A stretch of 64,000 bases of DNA from RBC038 sp041390625 (GTDB taxonomy: Bacteria > Chloroflexota > Dehalococcoidia > UBA2979), in NCBI GenBank assembly GCA_041390625.1, contig JAWKPM010000015.1, positions 1 to 64,000 of the forward strand, in the 5' to 3' direction. Of the stretch, positions 59,239 through 64,000 are shown piece after piece. The translations under genes and the position numbers were made by a program. The first letter of the stretch is position 1. Each line of letters opens with the position of its first letter. Below the pieces are notes generated by a model. It ran no database searches. It saw only the letters and a list, made by a program, of their open reading frames with translations, and was not told the origin of the DNA.

Positions 59239-60456
59239 CTAGCCTCGAGGCAGCCCCAGCCCGCGCGTCGCGATGATGTTGCGCTGGATCTCCGAGGAGC
59301 CCGCCGCGATCGTCCGCGGGATCGAGGTCACGTACAGCCGCGTGAACTTCGCCCCCATCGGCGCCTTCGGCTCGTCCTTCTCCCAGAGGTTGGCGTACAG
59401 CCCGAACACCTTCGTCCCGATGCGGGCGCCGCGCTGCACCAGCTCCGAGTTGAAGAGCTTGCTCACCGAGGCCTCGTAGTTCGGGATCAGGCCGCGGTTC
59501 TGCATCGAGATGATGCGGAACGAGAAGTTGAAGAGCACCTCGGTCTGCACGTAAGCGTCGGCGACCTCGTGGCGCAGCGGGTCGCTGTCCTCGAGGCGCG
59601 ACTGGACCTTGCCCTCGTCGCTCTTCGCGTAGTCGATGAGGTTCGTCAGCGTCCGTCGGTTCTCGATCGCGCCCGCGATGTTCGAGCGCTCGAAGTCCAG
59701 CAGCGAGGCACCCACGTACCAGCCGCGGTTCTCCTCACCGACCAGGTTCTTCGCCGGGACGTGGACGTCCTCGAAGAACGTCTCGTTGAAGCCGTGCTGC
59801 CACGCCATGTTGATCAGCGGGCGCACGTTCAGGCCCGGCGTCGTGATGTCCATCATCAGGAACGAGATGCCGCGGTGCTTCGGCGCGTCCGGGTCCGTCC
59901 GCACGAGGGCGAACAGCCAGTCGGCCGTGTGCGCGCCCGAGGTCCAGATCTTCTGCCCGTTGATGACGTACTCGTCACCGTCCTTGACCGCGCGCGTCTG
60001 CAGCGACGCGAGGTCCGAACCGGCGCCCGGCTCCGAGTAGCCCTCGGCCCACGCCACCTCGCCCGACAGGATCCGAGGCAGGTGCTCCGCTCGCTGCTCC
60101 TCCGTGCCGTGCACGATCAGCGTCGGCCCGAGAAGCGAGACGCCCATGCCGCCGACACCCGGCGCCTGCGCCTCCGCCATCTCCTGCTTGAAGATGAACT
60201 GCTCCATCGGGGTCAGGCCCGCCCCGCCGTACTCCTTCGGCCAGTGCGGCGCGATCCAGCCGCGCTCCGCCAGCGCCTGCGCCCAGTCGCCTGCCGCCTG
60301 CTTCGCAACCGGGTCGCTCGACTTGCGGTCGCCCTGCCAGCTGCCGGCGCCCTCGTCCTCCGAGGTCCGGCGGTAGCGCTCGGGCAGCTTGGTCTGGATG
60401 ACCTCGCGTACCTGCGCGCGGAATGCCGCCTGCTCGGCGCTGTCGGTCCAGTCCAT
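59239..60456 (-). CDS. Acyl-CoA dehydrogenase
   Basis: 405 residues, ATG at 60456 with GGAGGG upstream. Family motifs: GWIAPHWPKEYGGAGLTPMEQ, YSEPGAGSDLASLQTRA, INGQKIWTSGAHTADW, and the C-terminal GSSEIQRNIIATRGLGLPRG. Oxidises an acyl-CoA at the alpha-beta position. Near the CoA transferase/racemase at the window's end and a MaoC-type hydratase. Confidence 0.93.
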   Translation of the reverse strand: MDWTDSAEQAAFRAQVREVIQTKLPERYRRTSEDEGAGSWQGDRKSSDPVAKQAAGDWAQALAERGWIAPHWPKEYGGAGLTPMEQFIFKQEMAEAQAPGVGGMGVSLLGPTLIVHGTEEQRAEHLPRILSGEVAWAEGYSEPGAGSDLASLQTRAVKDGDEYVINGQKIWTSGAHTADWLFALVRTDPDAPKHRGISFLMMDITTPGLNVRPLINMAWQHGFNETFFEDVHVPAKNLVGEENRGWYVGASLLDFERSNIAGAIENRRTLTNLIDYAKSDEGKVQSRLEDSDPLRHEVADAYVQTEVLFNFSFRIISMQNRGLIPNYEASVSKLFNSELVQRGARIGTKVFGLYANLWEKDEPKAPMGAKFTRLYVTSIPRTIAAGSSEIQRNIIATRGLGLPRG

Positions 60457-60622
60457 CGATGCCCTCCCGTGAGCCCTTGGCTCCTCGTCGTGATTCAGTC
60501 CGGCGCATCGTAATCGATCCCGCGACCACCCGCTTGCGCATTCGTAATGCCGCGCGACGGCCGAGGTGACCCGGGCCACCTGTGACGTTCGCCCCACGCA
60601 ACTCGCGCTGCAAGTCCGCAAC

Positions 60623-61855
60623 ATGGACCGCATGACGACATCGAGCACCATCGAGGCAGGCCCACCGAGCACCCGAGGTGCGACGGCGCGACGCTGGCGA
60701 CTCGCCGCGCTCGCCGCCCTCGCCCTCGGCCTCGCCGTCGTCGGCTCATGCAGCTGGTACATCTCGAGCCGCATCGAGGACGGCGCTTTGCGCCCCGACC
60801 ACGGCCCGCACACGTTCGGCCTCGAGGTCGTCGCCACCACCGAGGACTCCGTCACCGTCCGCCCGATCGGCAGCAACGACGCTGACCGCCCGGGCATCCG
60901 CGCCCTCGAGTGGCGCATCGACGAACGTACCGGCTGGCTCCAGCTCGGCCCGATCGCGAGCTCGAACACCGAGGACGCTGAGACCACCCGCCCGATCCTC
61001 TTCGGCGCCCCGCCACCCCTCGGCGCCGAGGCGCGCTTCGACAACTACGCCTACCTCGGCACGCCGAACGACCTTGGTCTCGCCTACGACGAGGTCCGCT
61101 ACGAGGCCGATCTCGGTCCTACCCCGGCGTGGGAGGTCTGCGGCGGTCGATCCCGCTGGCTCATCCACGTCCACGGCAAGGACAGCGATCCGCGCGAGGT
61201 GCTGCGCATGCTCCCAACCGTGAGCGACCTTGGCTTCACCACGCTTGCCATCAGCTACACCAACGACCTCGCCGCACCCGCCAACGAGTCCGGGCGCTAC
61301 GAGTACGGCGCCAGCGAGTGGCGCGATGTCGAGGGCGCGGTTCGCTACGCGCTCGACCACGGCGCGAGGCAGGTCGTGCTCGCCGGCCACAGCATGGGCG
61401 GCGCCATCATCGCCAGCTTCCTGCTCGAGTCGGACCTCGCCGCGAGCGTCGACGCCGCCATCCTCGACGCGCCGATGCTCGACTTCCATCGCACCGTGGC
61501 GATGGGCCTCGAGGACGGCGGCGTGCCGGGCGTCCTGCAGCCGCTGCCGATCTGGCTCGCCGGCGTGCGCTTCGGTCTCGACTGGGATCGTCTCGACTAC
61601 GCCGGCCGCGCCGAGGGCTACTCGACACCGATGCTCATCTTCCACGGAACCAACGACGACTACACGCCCATCGAGGCCAGCGAGCGCCTCGCCGAGGCTC
61701 GTCCCGACCTCGTGACCTACGAGCGTTTCGAGGGCGCGCACCACACCGGCGCCTGGAACGTCGACCCGACGCGCTACGAGGCCGCCATCCGCGACTTCGT
61801 CACCACCCACCTCGGCCCCACGCCCGAGGTCCCCACCTGCGCCATCGAGGACTGA
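60623..61855 (+). CDS. Membrane-anchored or secreted alpha/beta-hydrolase
   Basis: 410 residues. N-terminal membrane or signal helix (LAALAALALGLAVVGSCSWYI), then an alpha/beta-hydrolase: HVHGKDSDP, nucleophile elbow GHSMGG, HGTNDDYTP (acidic residue) and the histidine in GAHHTGAW. Probably an envelope esterase or lipase. Start 60623 has a weak ribosome binding site; alternative ATG at 60632. Confidence 0.8.
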   Translation: MDRMTTSSTIEAGPPSTRGATARRWRLAALAALALGLAVVGSCSWYISSRIEDGALRPDHGPHTFGLEVVATTEDSVTVRPIGSNDADRPGIRALEWRIDERTGWLQLGPIASSNTEDAETTRPILFGAPPPLGAEARFDNYAYLGTPNDLGLAYDEVRYEADLGPTPAWEVCGGRSRWLIHVHGKDSDPREVLRMLPTVSDLGFTTLAISYTNDLAAPANESGRYEYGASEWRDVEGAVRYALDHGARQVVLAGHSMGGAIIASFLLESDLAASVDAAILDAPMLDFHRTVAMGLEDGGVPGVLQPLPIWLAGVRFGLDWDRLDYAGRAEGYSTPMLIFHGTNDDYTPIEASERLAEARPDLVTYERFEGAHHTGAWNVDPTRYEAAIRDFVTTHLGPTPEVPTCAIED

Positions 61856-61930
61856 CCGCCGAACGAAGCGTTTCCGGCCTGCTCGAGCGAGTAGGTGGCC
61901 AAGTTCGTCGCCGTCGCCGACCATGAGCCA

Positions 61931-62878
61931 ATGTCGGCCGTGCGAACGCGCCCGTTCCGATTCGGTGTTTCCATCCTCGGCCCCGCCGACCGAGAGTCAC
62001 TGGTCGGCTTCGCGCGCCGCGCCGAGGACCTGGGCTACGACATCCTCACCGTCCCTGATCACGTCGCAGACGGCCTGCTCTCGCCATTCACGACGCTCGC
62101 AACAGTCGCCTCTGCCACCGACCGGCTCCGCATCGGAACGCTCGTCCTCAACAATGACCTGCGCCACCCCGCGCTCGCTGCCCGCGAGGCAGCCACGCTG
62201 CACGCGCTCAGCGGCGGACGTATGGAGCTCGGGCTGGGCGCCGGCCACGCCGCGCCCGAATACGCTGCCCTCGGCCTCCCTTTCGACGAGGCCACAACCC
62301 GCGTCGACCGCCTGACCGAGGCCGCTTCGGTCGTCCGGCGTCTCCTCGGCGGCGAGACCGTGACCTTCGAGGGCGCGCACTACGCGCTCACCGCTCACGC
62401 GCTCTGGCCGCCACCGCAGTCGCCGCTCCCGCTGCTCATCGGTGGCAATAACCGCCGCCTCCTGCGCCTGGCCGCCCGCGAGGCAGACATCGTTGGTTTC
62501 ACCGGGCTTGGGCGCACGCTCGAGGACGGCCAGCGCCACGAGCCATCCGGATTCGCCCCCTCCGCCGTGGACGAACGCGTCGCCCTCGTTCGTGCGGCCG
62601 CCGGCGATCGTCTCAACGACCTCGAGTTCCACGCCCTCGTTCAGGCCGTGGTCATCACCGACGATCGTCGCGCGTCCGCGACGACCGTTGCTGCGACCGC
62701 GCCCCCGCTCACCGCGGACGATGTGCTCGGCTCACCCTTCGTCCTGGTCGGCACGCCCGACGAGATGACCGAGGAGCTGCGCGCCTACCGCGCGCGCTTC
62801 GGGATGTCGTACTTCACCGTCTTCGACCGCTATCTCGAGGACTTCGCGCCCGTCGTCCGCGCGCTCGCCGGGACCTAG
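61931..62878 (+). CDS. LLM-class F420-type oxidoreductase
   Basis: 315 residues. RPFRFGVSILGPADRESLVG, DLGYDILTVPDHVADGLLSPF, LRIGTLVLNNDLRHPALAAREAATL and PLLIGGNNRRLLRLAAREADIVGFTG match F420-dependent LLM oxidoreductases. Frame opens at GTG 61895; the ATG at 61931 fits the family start. Substrate unknown. Confidence 0.88.
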   Translation: MSAVRTRPFRFGVSILGPADRESLVGFARRAEDLGYDILTVPDHVADGLLSPFTTLATVASATDRLRIGTLVLNNDLRHPALAAREAATLHALSGGRMELGLGAGHAAPEYAALGLPFDEATTRVDRLTEAASVVRRLLGGETVTFEGAHYALTAHALWPPPQSPLPLLIGGNNRRLLRLAAREADIVGFTGLGRTLEDGQRHEPSGFAPSAVDERVALVRAAAGDRLNDLEFHALVQAVVITDDRRASATTVAATAPPLTADDVLGSPFVLVGTPDEMTEELRAYRARFGMSYFTVFDRYLEDFAPVVRALAGT

Positions 62879-62957
62879 CGAGCGCCGCACCAACCCGCGC
62901 TATCCTTCCCCCGCCCTGCCGACCACCCTGCCCACCCGTACCCGCGAGGACACCGCC

Positions 62958-64000
62958 ATGACCGGCCCGCTCGAAGGCATCCGCGTCGTCGACCTCTCGA
63001 GGCTCGCGCCCGGCCCCTACGCCTCGATGCTGCTCGCCGACCTCGGCGCCGAGGTCCTGCTCGTCGAGGCCCCGCCCGCCGCCGTCCGCGGCGCCAACAC
63101 CCCCGCTGCGGTCGACGAGGCCGCGGACCGCCGGCGCGCGCACAACCCCCTCGGCCGCGGCAAGCGCTCGATCGTGGTCAACCTCAAGGAGCCCGAGGGC
63201 GTGGCGCTCGTCCACCGTCTCGCCGCTGACGCCGACGTCTTCCTCGAGGGTTTCCGCCCCGGCGTCGTCGACCGCCTTGGCGTCGGCTACGAGGCGGTCG
63301 CACAGACGAACCCGCGCGTCGTCTACTGCTCGCTGTCCGGCTACGGCCAGACCGGCCCCTACAGCCAGCTCGTCGGTCACGACATCAACTACATATCCGT
63401 CGGCGGCGCCCTTTCGATGATCGGCCTCGCCGAGGGCGGTCCCGCCATCCCCTACAACGTCATCGCCGACTTCGCGGGCGGCGGTCTCATGTCCGCCTTC
63501 GCCATCCTCGCGGCCCTCATGAGCCGCGAACGCACCGGCCGAGGCCAGTACCTCGACATGTCGATGTCCGACGGCGTCCTCTACCTGCTCGCCAGCGCCA
63601 CCGGCGGTGTGCTGGCCGGCGGCGAGCCGCCCCAACGAGGCGCGCCCGGCCTCGGCGGGGGCTCGCCCCACTACGGCGTCTACGAGTGCGCGGACGGCAA
63701 GTACCTCTCGCTCGGCTCCCTCGAGCCCCACTTCTGGGCCAACCTCTGCGAGGTCGCCGGCCGCCCCGACATGCTCGAGCACGAATACGACCGTGCGAGG
63801 CACGACGAGTTCCGCACCCACCTCGCCTCGATGTTCCGCACGAAGCCCCGCGACGCCTGGTTCGAGGAGCTGCGCGACACCGAGCTCTGCGTCGCCCCCG
63901 TCCTCGACGTCGCCGAGGCCCTCGCCGACCCCCACCAGCGCGCGCGCCGGATGCAGGTCGAAGTCCCCGACGCCCGTCTCGGCCCCGTCCCCCAGGTCGG
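62958..64000 (+). CDS. CaiB/BaiF CoA transferase family, alpha-methylacyl-CoA racemase-like (runs off the window)
   Basis: The first ~347 residues are present, open at the window's end. PLEGIRVVDLSRLAPGPYASMLLADLGAEVL, YCSLSGYGQTGPYSQLVGHDINYISVGG (with the GHDINY aspartate characteristic of alpha-methylacyl-CoA racemase) and DMSMSDGVLYLL support the call. Good GAGGA ribosome binding site. It may act with the acyl-CoA dehydrogenase on branched acyl-CoA (inference). Confidence 0.92.
   Translation, partial: MTGPLEGIRVVDLSRLAPGPYASMLLADLGAEVLLVEAPPAAVRGANTPAAVDEAADRRRAHNPLGRGKRSIVVNLKEPEGVALVHRLAADADVFLEGFRPGVVDRLGVGYEAVAQTNPRVVYCSLSGYGQTGPYSQLVGHDINYISVGGALSMIGLAEGGPAIPYNVIADFAGGGLMSAFAILAALMSRERTGRGQYLDMSMSDGVLYLLASATGGVLAGGEPPQRGAPGLGGGSPHYGVYECADGKYLSLGSLEPHFWANLCEVAGRPDMLEHEYDRARHDEFRTHLASMFRTKPRDAWFEELRDTELCVAPVLDVAEALADPHQRARRMQVEVPDARLGPVPQV

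Overview
The window is a very GC-rich bacterial chromosome segment with dense, mostly short-spaced genes, many GTG/TTG starts and ATGA-type stop/start overlaps. The gene content (Tad-type pilus locus, SARP-like and LAL-type regulators, Tat-exported family 5 solute-binding proteins, LLM/F420-type flavin oxidoreductases, CaiB-type CoA transferase, acyl-CoA dehydrogenase, Baeyer-Villiger monooxygenase, split molybdenum hydroxylase) fits a high-GC Chloroflexota, probably Dehalococcoidia/Tepidiforma-like, better than an actinomycete. That placement is inference. No rRNA, tRNA, CRISPR array, insertion sequence or phage gene was found.

Layout. 1-5964 (minus strand): the 5' part of a LAL/MalT-type regulator, a four-gene phosphonate/phosphite-type ABC importer (D-C-E-E), a small membrane protein and a CPBP protease. 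6247-18582 (plus): a long Tad/Flp pilus operon: two Flp-like pilins with RNA hairpins around them, TadE and TadG-like pseudopilins, CpaB, CpaE/TadZ, TadA, TadB, TadC and a prepilin peptidase, followed by a VWA-TM-FHA protein, a winged-helix AAA ATPase and a LysM lipoprotein. 18607-20643 (minus): a SARP-type activator fused to a membrane segment and a long Gly/Pro/Asn/Ser tail. 20924-30075: a stress and signalling island with a receiver protein, a PAS/GAF histidine kinase, Dps, CsbD, an OmpR-type regulator, a lone receiver, an AI-2E-family permease with a C-terminal zinc ribbon, and several tiny membrane proteins including a 21-residue one.

30086-47871: a secreted protein, a Bcr/CflA-type efflux pump, a DEAD-box helicase, an IorAB-like molybdenum hydroxylase, an esterase/Baeyer-Villiger monooxygenase operon with a TetR regulator and a clear operator, and a three-gene group of propeller-like envelope proteins. 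One of those is a LuxR-type DNA-binding protein with a membrane segment and an extracytoplasmic propeller, divergent from a propeller lipoprotein across a perfect 14-bp inverted repeat. A PadR/membrane protein pair and a double-hotdog dehydratase follow. 47868-64000: a small TadG-like secreted cluster, a VIT-VWA surface protein, two LLM oxidoreductases, a double-GNAT protein, tandem orphan solute-binding proteins, an acyl-CoA dehydrogenase, a membrane-anchored hydrolase and the start of an alpha-methylacyl-CoA racemase/CoA transferase.

The strongest leads are: (1) two separate regulators joining a DNA-binding domain to a membrane segment and an extracytoplasmic domain (SARP plus repeat tail; LuxR plus propeller with partner lipoprotein and operator); (2) an over-represented heptamer, TCGAGGC, biased to the plus strand whatever the gene direction, as expected of a chromosome-polarity motif; (3) shared promoter-like and direct-repeat elements in the stress island.
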